From Pyrenopolyporus hunteri (taxonomy: Eukaryota > Ascomycota > Sordariomycetes > Xylariales > Hypoxylaceae), in NCBI GenBank assembly GCA_902806595.1, contig CADCXC010000038.1, positions 2,480,001 to 2,544,000 on the forward strand: DNA of 64,000 nt. Direction: 5' to 3'. Numbering within the stretch: the first letter of the stretch is position 1; every line of letters begins with the position of its first letter. The translations under genes and the position numbers were made by a program. Below are positions 34,326 through 46,506 of the stretch, piece by piece. The notes beneath the pieces were generated by a model, which had not been told where the DNA came from, ran no database searches, and saw nothing but the letters and a program-made list of their open reading frames with translations.

Positions 34326-35631
34326 ATGAAAGCCTCTCTTATCACGTTCCTCCTGCCGGCGGCAGTAAGTGCCCGTTTCCTCGAAGCAAACGCGGCCGAC
34401 CGCTTCCACCCTACTGCAGACGCACTCTTAAAGGTCCTCCGAGAGGATTTTGTCCTGGAAGAAGTGGACTCTCCAGAGCGATATCTCATCGAGCTATCTC
34501 CGGGAGAAACAGCATGGGTGACCGAGGAAGAGAAATGGAAACTTCGTCGGGTAAGTTTACTTCTGCCGACTTTCGCGAATTCCGGCGTAGGAAGATCGCA
34601 GTCGCTGATAAGCCCAACAGAACGGACTGCGATTTATGGACATCACATACACCGACGTCGAAGCGTTACGTGCAACCTCCAAAGCAACACCCGTCTTCCC
34701 CGAAAAGGTGCAACTCCAATCCGAGATCCGTCCGCTGCTCAAGAATCTATCGAAAGACTTAATGAGGCAGCACCTCGAGAAGTTCACTAGCTTCCACACG
34801 CGATACTTCAAGTCAGATTACGGCCGCCAGTCTTCCGAGTGGCTGCTGAAAACGGTACAAGATACAATCAAGGAGGCTGGTGCGGATAAGTACGGAGTCA
34901 GAGCCGAACACTTCAAGCACCCGTGGGGCCAGAATTCGGTCATCGCAACGATTCCGGGCAAGTCAAACTCGACCGTCGTTATTGGGGCCCACCAGGATTC
35001 CATCAACCTCTGGCTCCCATCCGTCCTTCCCGCACCCGGTGCCGACGACGACGGGAGCGGCACTGTGACGATCCTCGAGGCTTTCCGCGTGCTTCTGTCC
35101 TCAGAAGACGTCATCAAGGGCAATGCCCCCAGCACGATCGAGTTCCATTGGTATAGCGCTGAGGAGGCAGGTCTGCTCGGTAGTCTGGCCATCTTCTCGG
35201 AATATGCAAATCAGGGCCGCGACGTCAAGGCCATGCTGCAGCAAGACATGACGGGGTATGTCCAAGGAACGCTCGATGCAGGGAAGCCCGAGAGTGTGGG
35301 CGTGATCACGGATTTCGTCGACCCTGGCTTGACGGTTTTCATCAAGAAAGTTATCGAGGAATACTGCGACGTCCCCTGGGTCGAGACTGAGTGCGGCTAC
35401 GCCTGCTCCGACCACGCATCTGCTTCCAAGGCCGGCTACCCCTCTGCTTTTGTCATCGAATCAACCTTTGGCGACTCGAACCAGAACATCCACAACACCG
35501 AGGACCTGATCAAGTACCTGTCTTTCGACCACATGCTCCAGCACGCAAAGATGACTCTGGCGCTTGCCTACGAACTAGGCTTCACCGATTTTGCGAAGTT
35601 GGAGGGCGAGAAAGGAATCGGAGAGTTGTAA
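34326..35631 (+). CDS. lap1: Secreted M28 leucine aminopeptidase
   Basis: Two exons, 34326-34550 and 34621-35631 (411 aa), with a 70-nt intron (GTAAGT...CAACAG) joining WKLRR|NGLRFMDIT. The N-terminus is a signal peptide (residues 1-17, ending AAVSA). An acidic propeptide of about 75 residues with the ERYLIELSPGETAWVTEEEKW segment follows, as in Aspergillus LAP1. The catalytic domain shows all M28 zinc ligands and catalytic residues: GAHQDS (His 199, Asp 201 region), GADDDGSGT (Asp near 217), SAEEAGLLGS (Glu 256/257), QQDMTGY (Asp 284) and NIHNTED (His 366). An ECGYACSDH segment gives the conserved disulfide. The enzyme removes N-terminal amino acids, favouring leucine, outside the cell. Nothing is missing and the length is normal. 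Confidence 0.92.
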
Positions 35632-36402
35632 AGAAGCGAGACCGTAAGCTAGTATGCTAGATTGACAAATTGGGTTAAGCTTATATCAAATGCATGTCGG
35701 GGTTATCGGAGTTTTGAAGACTGATTTGGGTACCTTACATGCGAACCTACTATCCACACAACCTCTATCCATGTATGGATGCGTGCATGGCTGTATTCGA
35801 CAAGATTCTCCGGGATCAATGAGAGATAGAAATTCGATTTCATTGTTATTCCCATGTCGTCGTCTACACTTTCCTATATGGGTAAGGAATTAACGTTAAG
35901 TACCTATACTAAGACTTATCTTAGGTACCTACATATTTACTTACCTAAACACGCCTCCAGCTAGAGAACTCTCATAATGCAAGTTCGGCGTAGAGCCGAT
36001 TATCCGAGTCGTTCTCCTCGGAAGGCGGAGCTTGCGTCATCCTTCTCGGCCGTCCATTCCATCTGAACAGCCACACGCCCCACCCCTCCCCCCCTTTCAG
36101 CATCCCTTAACCTCGAGTCTTGGCATCATAGCTGGAATAGCCTTGTTTTAAACGCCGAGATCAAGTTGTAACGGATGTCGTATGTCTTATGTAGGTATAT
36201 ATGTACCTATCTTAAGAGATGCCAAACCGACGAGTTCTAACTGCAAGATGCTATTTCCCATCCAATGCCATGGCTCTAATTCAAACCGCTTCAAAATCAT
36301 ATGATCTCGCTCTACCACCGTTACCCGTAGGTACGTTTGCGTCATCGTTACAAGCCTTGGAGACTTGAAGACACCCTTTGGCAACAAACTATCAGGTTCA
36401 CT
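35632..36402. other. Intergenic spacer between lap1 and the PLD gene
   Basis: No gene seen. It has weak TAGGTACC repeats near 35898-35945 and a C-rich run near 36078-36092. It must contain the lap1 terminator and the PLD-gene promoter. Confidence 0.55.
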
Positions 36403-38717
36403 ATGTCAACAGCACAAGACACAAACACGCTCGCCGAGTCTTGTTATGAGATTAGTGACCGTTTATATGAATTGTGCCATTCGTCTGAGAGCGTCTCGTC
36501 TGTCCTCGCCCGAGACCCGTCGTCAACCCCTAGTGAAGCATGGAAGAAGTTGTTTAGCCACCACGAACACGAGCATGAGAACGAGCACGACCCCCGTTCT
36601 AAAGGGGACATCCGTGATATTGGAAAAGGTTTCATTAGCCCTAAAGAAGTAGAGAAAGCTCGGTCTTGTGGGAAATGGGGCCCACAAGAACCCAGCGATC
36701 TATTTCTCAGGGTTAGTGTAAAGCATCTCAGTATGGTACGCGGATGCTAACATCGCTAGATCTATCATAATGCACTATGTACACTCGACTATGATTTAGG
36801 ATGTGGCATGGTAAGCCCCTCTCTGATGGGCAGCAGCGGTACTATGCCGTTGACCATCATCTCCGTGTAAGTTGAAGTAATGCAAACATCCTCAGAAGCA
36901 AATATTAACCCCTGCTGAAGCATCCCCGATATCATGAGGCACATGTCCAACCTCATCGTCCGCGCCGAAAAGGAGGTGTTCCTCGCGACAAATTTCTGGC
37001 AGAATGGGGTCGCCTCCAAGTACATCACGAACGCGATAAGGGAGCTCTCACGCCGCGCATGTAAACGGGGGTCCCGAATCGTAATGAAAATCATCTACGA
37101 TCGCGGGAGCCCGAAGCAGCTCCTTGAGCCGCACTACACGGTTCCTGAGAGTGAATACACCGGTAGTGCCGTTGGCCTACCGGCGTCGCACGAGATCCCT
37201 AATATCGACCTTCAGGTCATAAATTACCATCGTCCGCTACTAGGCACGTTTCATGCTAAGTACATGATCGTGGATCGTAAGGTCGCCGTCTTACAGAGCA
37301 ATAACATCCAGGACAACGATAACTTAGAGATGATGGTGCAAGTCGAAGGACCCATCGTCGATTCCATGTATGACATGGCGCTCTTGAGTTGGCATAAGAA
37401 ACTAGAGCCACCGCTGCCGAATCTCGATTCCCCTGCAGCCAGTTGCGGAAGTGGAAGTTTCACTCCTAGTCATGCTGGGATATTCAACGCTGAAGGAGCC
37501 ATAAAAGGGCATTCTGCGATCATTGATCCAGGGGAAATTCAGGGAGGAAACGCCTATGGCCTAGAAGTCTTCGAGCAGAGAGGACCAAGAGAAGAAGTAG
37601 CCCATGCTAATGGGACAACCAAGCTGTCTACAAGTAGCCTAGCTAACGGCAATGGAGAAAAGGCCAATGGTTGCCAGAACGCGGATAACTACCGGTCAGA
37701 ACCCCCCGTTGAGCCGTCGATTACACTTCCGGAACACACAGCAGACGACCCCCACTACGACGAGGATCTCGCGGGAGAAATCCAACGGATCCAAGCGTCC
37801 GTAAGCCCCAAGCCAGGCGAGAGCCGAATGCAGGCTGTGACACGCCACCTCAACCACACGGTCAACGAAGGGTTCGAAGGGGACGCGCCCGAGTGCGACC
37901 CGCGCGATGAGATGACCCCGTACGTGCCGCACCCGGCGCACGAGCCGTTCCCCATGGCCCTCGTGTGCCGCGCGCCCTACGGCCCGCCGAGCCACTCGTC
38001 CGTCGCGAACCCGCAGAACGCGGCGTGGCTGTCGGCGCTCAGGAACGCGCGCAGGAACGTCTTCATCCAGTCCCCGACCCTCAACGCCGAGCCCCTGATC
38101 CCGGCTATCGTGGAGGCGTGCGAGAGGGGTGTTGATGTGTATTGTTATGTGTGTCTTGGGTATAACGATTCGGTGAGTACCTACCCGCCTACCTACTCTC
38201 GACACACTTTCTTCCCCTCACAAACTAACACTCCGTACAGGGCGAAATGCTCCCCCTACAAGGCGGCCACAACGAAGCCGTAGCGCACCACCTCCACACC
38301 TCGCTCCTGTCCCCCGCCGCGCGGCAGCGCCTGCACTGGTTCTGGTACGTAGGCAAGGACCAGACGGCGCCGGTGCCCGCGGACCAGAAGCGCCGGTCGT
38401 GCCACGTCAAGCTGCTGATCGCGGACGAGCGCGTCGGCGTCGTCGGCAACGGCAACCAGGACACCCAGAGCTGGTTCCACAGCCAGGAGGCCAACCTGCT
38501 GGTCGACAGCGCGCCCGTGTGCCGCGCCTGGATCGCCGCCCTGCGCCGGAACCAGAACACCCACCTGTACGGCCGCGTCGACCCCGACGACGGCGTGTGG
38601 AGGGATACGAGGGGCAGGGAGGCGCAGGGCGCGACGGGCGTGGAGGCGGGCAGGTTTAGCTGGGCGAAAGGCTTGGTGGGCGCGGTTAAGAGGGTGCAGG
38701 GCACGGGTGGGTTTTGA
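36403..38717 (+). CDS. Phospholipase D-family protein with two HKD motifs
   Basis: Four exons, 36403-36711, 36760-36866, 36921-38172 and 38241-38717 (714 aa), all junctions in frame (introns 48, 54 and 68 nt). The start ATG opens MSTAQDTNTL. Two HxKx4D catalytic motifs are visible: HAKYMIVD near residue 250 with downstream SNNIQDNDN, and HVKLLIAD near residue 611 with GNGNQDTQSW. The paired HKD halves make a PLD-fold active site, used for phosphodiester chemistry on phospholipids or cardiolipin-synthase-type transfer. Between them is a poorly conserved, low-complexity insertion (about residues 300-440) rich in Asn, Gly and Pro. No signal peptide is seen and there are no clear TM helices. The exact substrate cannot be told from sequence. 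GC content rises sharply from 37.8 kb on. Confidence 0.85.
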
Positions 38718-39523
38718 AGTGAGAGTCTGGAGAAAAAAAAAAGGGGGTAAGGTTGGTTGTTCCGGTCCTGCATTTTAGGGTATATTATGTTTTATATACT
38801 ACGATCATGTAATGATAGGTACGCCGTTAATGAATAACCTAAACGTCGATGTGTTTAGTAGACACGTTACTTGCGATCATGGTGGTTTATAAAATCGTCT
38901 TGATCGCTCGGAAAGGCATAGGTTCCCTTAAGAAGCTATAAAAACCTGTTAGGCCCACCCCTTTCAGAGACCACTCTAGTATGTAGAGCAGCCTATAGAA
39001 GGGGATTACTTGATACGCAAAAGATATATATATATATTACGGAGTAGATTGGAGGTACTGCGACTTTATGTGCGATTTTACAGTATATGTACCTTTTAAA
39101 GGCAGTCATAATAAGTATTAATATTTTTTCCCAACGCCTATCTCATAGTTGTACAAGCATGCTTCAACACTGTATATATTATCTAGTTGTGATAAATATA
39201 ATCTTGGAATTCGTAGGGGGATGTAGTACATAATCTCTAGGATTCAGTCGATTAGACCGCTTACCGCATTCCAGGGAAAGTAGGCACAGGTCGTTCCGCA
39301 GAGATATTCTATCAGAGTCTCTTCACGTTCCAATTTTCTCAAATGCCTTAAGGTAGTCATGTTAATGCATCTACATAAACCTATCGAGGATCCCCCGAAG
39401 AGAACCAACAGAACGCCGCCCCAACCAATATCTAGAGCTAGTGTCCCATCCAGTTCTTACAGCAAATCTATACCCAATCGATTGGCTGGGTCTGAGTAGT
39501 AAGTTCTCCCGTTATTAGGCCTC
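38718..39523. other. Convergent intergenic spacer
   Basis: AT-rich spacer between two genes that point at each other; no gene seen. It contains a TA-repeat near 39026-39038 and must hold both transcription terminators. Confidence 0.6.
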
Positions 39524-41877
39524 TTATTCGACGCCAGTGTATTTGTTTATCCAAGCAAATATCTGTTCATAATATTCGCGTTCGTTATCCTTATTAGCGA
39601 TACCATGAGTTTCGTCGGGGAATACAAGGAATCTAGATGGTGTACCCAGTTGCTGTAGGGTACGAAAAGCCCCCAGGCCTTCCGTGATTGGGCACCTATA
39701 ATCCTTGTCGCCGTGAATAACAAGCATGGGAGTCTTCCAGTTGGAGAGGAGATCCGGTCGCGCTGGATTATTCCGCTCTATAGTTTCGGGGCTGTCCCAT
39801 ATCAGATCTGAACCGCCCCAGTAGCCTTTAGAATAGCGGATATCGCTGCTCATCAAAAAGGTCCATAAGTTGAAAACGCAGCAAAAAGAAACCATGGCCT
39901 TGAACTAACCGGAATGAATGATTAGCGACACTAATAGGAAAAGTAGATGTTATAATTATGACCAAGTACTCACGCGTCGGCCAAGTGGATGCCCTTGGAC
40001 CCAGTTCACCATGTAGCCTCCATAGCTACCACCGATGAGCACGGCGTTGTCGATGTCGATGCAGGGGATGTGGGCGAGGTAGTCCATGCATTTTACCAGA
40101 TCTTCGTACGGTCGGCCACCCCAATCGCCTTCCACAGCTGTGATTGTTGTGAGCTATCGGAGTCAAATAGTTTTGATTTCACATACCTTCGGAAAATTCT
40201 AAACCAAAGCCCGTACTGCCCGTGATATTAGGGGCCACAACAATATAGCCTTGCTCGGCGAAAAGTGCTGCGTTTAACCCCTAGTTGATATTCGTTAGTG
40301 GACGATGAAAGAGGTCAGGGAGTATAGGGCAGGGATAACTCACACTGGAGCCCCATTTATCGTTCCAAGCAGCTTTCGGTCCTCCATGGACAAGTACGGC
40401 TAAGGGATACTTCTGGTTCTCTTCAAAGCGACTGGGTTTAATCATCCAAGCTTGGATTCGAAAATCGCTAGCCCCGTTGAAGTATATCTCCGAGCATTGT
40501 TTTCGTGAAATCCCAATACTAGCGCCATGATTCGTGTTTGATAGGATGAATACCGGTTCGTGCTCTCCGTCCGTATCGATGACTTGGAGGAATGAGTTAT
40601 CTACTAGGCTCGAGCCAGCAACCAGAATCTTCTTGTTATTGTCTTTGCCGAGAGGATAGAAGGATTCCACAGAACCTTCCCGTAAAAGCGCCTTAGGACA
40701 CGAGTTCGACTGTAGGTCAAGCTTGTACAATCCTACCCTCCCCTGGTCTTCGGCGGAGAAATATAAAGCTTGATTATCGGGAGAGAGCTTGACTTCACCC
40801 GGATTTGGCGACCATTGCTTCATCGGTTCCGTATTAGAAATATTAACGGCACTGGATGCACCTAATCTGTAGGTGCAGATGTGGTTTTTCTTCGAACTTG
40901 AGTAACGTAGGAATACTACCTGAGAACCGTCGGGGCTAAACCTAGGTGACCAAGAATAGCGAGGTTTATCGTCGTCCTGCACCTCTATTTTCCTAGGTCC
41001 GTTAGTGCTAGCCGCAGCAAAAGAATCTAAGCGGATGTGGTAGACCTGGCGGACACTCCACGAGCCATCTGCATTGGTATCATTCGCTGCGAGTACGATG
41101 CCCCCCTCAGATATATCGTATTTGATTTTGGCAGATTTAGCTCCATCAAATATGAGGGCGGTATTGACGAGAGCATTATGTAGAGGTGTTGCGATAGACC
41201 ATTTGCCGTCTATTTTAGAAAGAGTCGAGTAGAAGATCGAATATTGCTGAGGATCGAGATATTCGTCAAGCTGGGTGTTGGAACGTTCATAATGTTAGTA
41301 CCTCTTCATACCTGCTAACCATAAGATTGAGAATATCTCGAATGGGCTAATAAAATAGGTTTCTTACGTCTCGTACCGGTTCTTCGTCGTATACCCTCCC
41401 GCTATGCTTTGGTCGCTCCCCATCTGCCTTCTCGCAGCCAACCAGCTTTCCGTCTGGAGTCGTGAGGCCGGTCACAGAAAAGGCAATTGAACCGTCCTTA
41501 AGAGGCACCAATTTGAGGTTGTCCACGTCCCCAGAGATACGGCCTATAACGTATGACACCTTCCCCCTCCAATCCTGAACCCTTTGGTATGCCACGAGAT
41601 GAGTTTCGCCTGTCATTCCTTTCTCCAGAGAAACTACCGTGTTGGTGCCGTCCCCTAGCCAATTAATACCCCATTGAGACTTGCTGTGGAAAAATTGCCT
41701 CAATCTTCCAGTTGCGACCTCCACTGTCATAGCGCATTCAGGCCTTCCAAAAGAGGCGTATTCAACCTGGCGGTATAGGATTAACGTCCCGTCGTGGTTA
41801 GGTCCAATGATGGAATGGGAATCTAGTTGGTAAAGCACTCCAGGGCTGAATTTCGTACGGATAGATTTGTACTTCAT
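39524..41877 (-). CDS. S9 prolyl-oligopeptidase-family serine peptidase (acylaminoacyl-/dipeptidyl-peptidase type)
   Basis: Five exons on the minus strand: 41877-41368, 41270-40344, 40280-40187, 40137-39974, 39904-39524 (691 aa), every junction in frame with canonical GT-AG ends. The N-terminal two thirds form a WD40-like beta-propeller with repeated P-FSPDG and LSPDN-A-YF segments. The C-terminal alpha/beta hydrolase has LAVLVHGGP, the nucleophile elbow GGSYGGY (Ser near residue 548), HGDKDYRCP (Asp near 632) and DETHGI (His near 665), the complete triad in S9 order. This layout is that of DPP V/acylaminoacyl peptidases. No signal peptide is present at MKYKSIRTKF, unlike secreted DPP V, so it is probably cytosolic. 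It shares its upstream region with the divergent gene at 43010. Confidence 0.88.
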
Positions 41878-43009
41878 GTTGAGTATCGAAGAATAACGGT
41901 ATCGTATTCCGGTGGATTTAGGATAACCTGTCGAGATTGAGATAGAAAAAATAGCTTCTGGCCATCATAGCTTGTAGGTATATATATATATATATATACT
42001 ATAAGTAACACGAACTAGTCGTCAGAACCATGAATTTGAAGATACAATCTGGGTCTTCGTCATGATTCTTCAGCTCCCAACTCCTTAGGGAGTTACAGTT
42101 GGATGAACAACTTGGTGCCATTATGGGGCTGGATGTGAGTTGGCGTCCGAGCAGCATTCACCACCCCTAACCTCGGGTGATTTAATAGGCAAGAGAATGC
42201 CAACGTGATCAAACCTTGACCGGTTTGCTAGCAACCTTTCTACCTATAAACAGGTACGGAAAAGGGTAAAACTACGATTGTCGAAACTTTCAGATAGCAT
42301 TCGGTTAGTATTCGCCGCAGTACAGACATATGTGATGAAGGGAATAGCATCACTTTCACTTTCTCATTGAATTTCGATATTGGAGTTGAGAGTACCAAAG
42401 TACGATACAATATACGTACTATATTGTATATCACCTCTGACGTCACCTTACCTAAGGTACTACTAGGAAGTCGACTGACCATCTCCATCTTCGTCTTAGA
42501 AAGGGGGAAAAAAGGAAAAGCTAAACCTTGAAAAGAAAAGAGAAGGTGCCCTAAGTCAGAATAAGTCCAGCCTACCAATCAGTAGCTTTGTGTACCTGTT
42601 ATTTCTCCGATCTCGGTCTCGGCTTACAGAAGCGTCGACCAGCAAACGGACGAATAACCAAGCAGCCGAGTTACACGGATGCGCCTATCGTATCATATCA
42701 GGATATCTCTTTTATCACTCCCTCATAATGCGTGGACAAAAAAAAAAAAAGAAAAAAGAAAAAAGGAAGGACTTGAGGGATTTGCGTCAAATCCCCTAAT
42801 ACTAGAATTCCACCGTCTTTCACTATCTGATAACACCTCCTCCAGTCCCGATGTATTCGACAACTTGATTTTCTCTCGCCCCCTCATATTCGCTATCTCT
42901 AGCTCAGGGGAAGCGAGCTAGGTAGGTAGCTAGCAAATCCGTCGAGGCCATCGACGTCCACGCAGGTGGAGTTGATTCGGATCGAAATAAGTAAATTCCG
43001 AGGGCCGCG
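41878..43009. promoter_or_regulatory. Divergent promoter region
   Basis: The 1.1 kb lies between two genes transcribed away from each other, so it should contain both promoters. It has a 20-bp TA-repeat at 41979-41999, the repeat-like TACCTAAGGTA near 42448-42459, and an A-rich tract at 42738-42768. No gene is seen. Confidence 0.5.
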
Positions 43010-43998
43010 ATGAAGGACGACACCGTCCACGGGAAACGGCTGGGTTCTCCAGCAGCGCCCCCACTGCCCGTCCCGAGCAAAGACGTCGTCGAGATGCCGT
43101 CTTCCCGGCTCCAGCAGCGATGGAACACAAAGAACCTGGGCCTGCGGCTAGGCGCCGACCTCGCAAGCGCTGCGAGCGCTGCCTCCATGGTCGCGCCTCT
43201 CATAGCCATCATTGACAGGAACGTCGCCGACTCCTCCTCCCCGCCGCCCCCGCCCCCGCTCCCACATCTCCTTGCCCGCATGCGCTGACCACGTCGTGGT
43301 ACAGATCCATAATGGAGAACGCCTCGGGCCGGAACACGCTCGCCGACAGCCTCCGATCGTCGGTCCGCGCGCTGCTCCTGCGGCCGCACGCGACGCTCCT
43401 CTCGAAGCCCGTCGCCCTCATCTTCATGCTGTACGGGGGCACGTACCTGACGGCGAACGCGCTGGACACGGCGGCGGCGACGCTGCGCGGCCAGCCCGCG
43501 ACGCGCGTGACGAGCGGCACGGCCAAGTTCGCCGCGTCGAGCGCCGCCAACGTCGGCCTGTGCGTGTACAAGGACCAGGTGTTCGTGAAGCTGTTCGGGC
43601 CCGGCGGCCCGCCGCGCCCCGTGCCCGTGCCCAGCTACGCGCTGTTCACCCTGCGCGACTGCCTCACCATCTTCGCCTCCTTCAACGTCCCGCCGCTGCT
43701 CGGCCCCCTGCTGAGCGAGCGCATGGGCGCCGAGCTGGGGAAGCACGTCAGCGGGACCACGGTCGCGCAGTTCGCCGCCCCCGCCGCCGTCCAGTTGGTC
43801 TCGACCCCGGTCCACCTGCTCGGCCTGGACATGTACAACCGCCCGGCGGGCGTGTCCTGGTACGATAGGTGGGCCCAGGTCCGAAAGAATTGGGCTATCA
43901 GCGCCGCGGCGCGGGTGTGTAGGATTGTTCCGGCGTTTGGTCTGGGCGGAACGGTGAACACGAAGGTACGAAGGGGTCTCATGGAGAGACTTGCTTGA
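43010..43998 (+). CDS. Conserved membrane protein, possibly a degenerate mitochondrial carrier (SLC25-like)
   Basis: Two exons, 43010-43218 and 43305-43998 (300 aa). The junction IID|RSIMENASG keeps frame only if the intron starts with GA (AG|GAACGT) instead of GT; it ends at a normal TACAG with a GCTGAC branch. The nearest GT, at 43223, would put the remainder out of frame. The protein has several hydrophobic segments and three roughly equal thirds, each with a helix ending in a P/charged motif (VAPLIAIIDR, ANVGLCVYKDQ, VSTPVHLLGLDMYNR). Length and three-part pattern suggest a highly diverged carrier-family fold, but the P-x-D/E-x2-K/R signature is not clean. I therefore call it unknown with a carrier-like shape. 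The 3' end could also be spliced at 43965 (GTACGA...TTCTAG) to a short alternative tail. The exon is very GC-rich. Confidence 0.6.
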
Positions 43999-44308
43999 TT
44001 TTCTCTTCTTTTTTTATTCCTTTTCTAGCGTCTCACTTGACGGTTGGGCTTTTCGAAAGGCGTGGTACGGTAGTGCGTCGCGGATTACGGTGACCTTTAC
44101 GGCGGATACCAAAATGACAAGTTATAGGAAATGGCTGGCCTGGACAGAGGGGTCTTTAAGGTGGGTTCAAAGCTAACGACAACGTTTGATTCGACATATA
44201 GGCAGGATTCATGTGGAGGCAAAGGCGTTGTAATGGTAAATTCTACGGTAAACTTTAACGTGAGATTAGGTATTTTCGGTTGATCGTTTAATATTATCTG
44301 GTTATACT
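43999..44308. other. Short convergent spacer
   Basis: About 310 bases between two converging genes, with no coding sense; it must hold both terminators. Confidence 0.5.
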
Positions 44309-46506
44309 TTAGAGTAGACCAGCCGCACTTAGGGCCTCGATGAGCTTTTCTTCGTTTGTAGCCTGCTTCGGCTTGTTACGGTATTCCCCTGTATCGATAT
44401 AATTTTCCCAGAACTTGAGCCCTTCTATTCCTTCCTCGCGGCAAAGCACGCCTCTCTCTTCCGCCATCTCCAGTTCTTCCTCGGCAACGCCTATACTCCA
44501 TCCAAACCGCTCGGCAGCGTCTTGTGCGGTAACACCGCGACCAAACTCTTGCCAGTCCCAAGGAACCTCTCTCTCCGGTGGAATGTCGTGTAGATCCCGA
44601 AGCCATGCCAATAATGCCTTGATCGTGGTTTCGTCGGTCCGATCGCGACTTTGGGCCACCATTACGCCGCTCTTGAACGTTCGCAACCGAACCGGCAATC
44701 TCAATTTACCCCAAAGACGAGCTGCCTTTTCGAAATCATTAGGACTTACCAGTTCAACGCCTCCGCGGGCACGGTTGAACATAGCCCACAAGTCTACCAG
44801 GCTTATGATGCCTCCAGCTTTCCTTAGCACGCCTCTAGCATCGTCTGTCAAAAACTCGGCAAGGTTCCGGGATAACTCGGACAGGTAAAGTGACTCCGAC
44901 CCTGAGCCGCTTCCGCCGCCGACGATGTCCTTGGTAGTTATGAGGCCTAGCTGGCTAGCTGACTCGGCGAGTAAGGCATTTGCTTCGGATGTCGCCCCTT
45001 CGGCGCCCCCATTGACTTGTCGAGCAAATGACTCTGCGAGAGCCACGATCTCCTTTGCGGAGGCCATCAAGGCTTCGAGGTCCTCGAAGGCGCTCCCAAT
45101 AACCAGTTCGTTGTTCTTACGCCTATCTAGACCCATCTTCTCTAACCCAGCGATACCGGCTGCCTTGTTCCGGTTACTACCCGATCCCGAGCTTGATAAT
45201 GGATCCGCACGTGTATCGTGGCCAGCTCCGTTCGGAATGGGGGGCGCTTCTTGTAACAGCCATTTACGTTGAGCCATTGCGCTCTTAAGTCGTTCGTAGA
45301 AAATCTTCTCCCCTCCATTCCGAAAAGATAGCTTGACACTCTCCGGATTCTCTAGGCCAGTTGCACTCGCCAAATTAAGCGTGGGTCCCGGGGAATCTGT
45401 TCTGGGTTGGCTGTGGGCTAACGCTATGGGAACATCGTGAGATATCAGAGGTGCGCCACATATCTCACAGGATAAAAGAGAGGGGTGGTTCAGAAAGGTA
45501 CAGCGTGGGCACTGGAACCCATCCGAGTTTGCCGGATCACCCGCCGTTTCCTGTGGCGTAGGACCTGTTGCCTCCAGGCCGCCGGAGCGATCGGTTGCCA
45601 GAGCCGTATTCTGCGGTTGAGAAGCCGCAGGAAACGGCGACTGTGGCGTGGAGCCGGAGGAGGTCACCTGTCTGCTGGTGACGCTCGATATGGAGGCTTT
45701 AAGGACGTGCGTTAACGCCGGCTTGATACCGCACGCCAGACATGATGGCAGCGGAGTATGAGCGTTTGCTGTCGTCGGGTCGAAGTTGGATGGAACGGGG
45801 TTTGGGAAGCTGCATATCGTACAGATCCATGTTGCCGAACTTGGCTGTGGTGTGCTAACAGAGGGGGAGCGGAATGCAGAGTCGGATGTTGGTAAAGGCG
45901 ATGCCCCACCGTTGCGAGAGGCCGTCGACGTTGCTGCGGCCGCTCTAGACTGGAGCGAACCTCGTTTGGCCGGTTTGGGGATTAGGGTTATTTTCGCGGA
46001 GGACTTTAGAAAGCCGGCCTATAGAAAAAGATCTTAGCACATAAGCCCGGGTTGTCCAAAGAGGGTAAGCCGTACGTAGAACTCATATCTCTCAACATCT
46101 TTCAAGTCCAATGCAACGGAATACTTCCTTGGCTCCTGTTTGTCCACGTAGCATATCCGATGAGAAGTCAGGTAGACCTGACCATTCTGTTGGTTCGGGA
46201 GTTTGTATTTGCTGTAAAGATAAACATGGCAACGATGGTCAGCAACTCAGAAGCCAGCTGGATTCAGGATAGGGTTGCAATGGTAGCTGTATAGGTAGGT
46301 AGGTAGATATGGTATGGACTGTGTATGGACTGTATATGGATTGTATATGGATTGTATATGGATTGCTTGTATGGATGTTTCTATACGGATTCACGGGAGA
46401 CTCACCCCTCATAGAGCCCCACGTTGTCCTGGACAAAGAGAAGGACTTCGTCGGGAAGATAGGATGGCCTGAGGGCAGTGGTGAGGTCTATTTGTTTTAA
46501 AAACAT
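44309..46506 (-). CDS. vps36: ESCRT-II subunit Vps36
   Basis: Three exons on the minus strand: 46506-46406, 46211-46076, 46018-44309 (648 aa). Vps36 binds ubiquitinated cargo and phosphoinositide on endosomes and recruits ESCRT-III. The N-terminal GLUE domain is visible in exons 1-3 (LLFVQDNVGLYEGKYKLPNQ, GQVYLTSHRICYVD, AKITLIPK). As in yeast, it is interrupted by two NZF-type zinc fingers, W-I-C-x2-C...C-x2-C near residue 140-165 and C-PRC...C-x2-C near residue 248-266. The GLUE fold resumes at LSFRNGGEKIFYERL. The C-terminal half has the helical linker and two winged-helix domains with the QLGLITTKD and LWGKLRLPVRLRTFKSGVMV segments. Intron 1 (194 nt) contains a 12-bp minisatellite. The gene is divergent from thp3. 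Confidence 0.92.
46311..46377. repeat. 12-bp minisatellite (TGTATATGGATT) in vps36 intron 1
   Basis: Four to five head-to-tail copies of a TGTATATGGATT-type unit within the first intron of vps36. Confidence 0.8.

Noticed and set aside
42904..43815. A 303-codon minus-strand open frame opposite the carrier-like gene
   Set aside because: Low-complexity Gly/Arg/Glu composition from the GC-rich antisense strand; the plus-strand protein is the sensible one.
43212..43868. A 218-codon open frame overlapping the carrier-like gene
   Set aside because: It is an Arg/Pro/Ala-rich shadow in another frame of a very GC-rich exon, with no protein sense.
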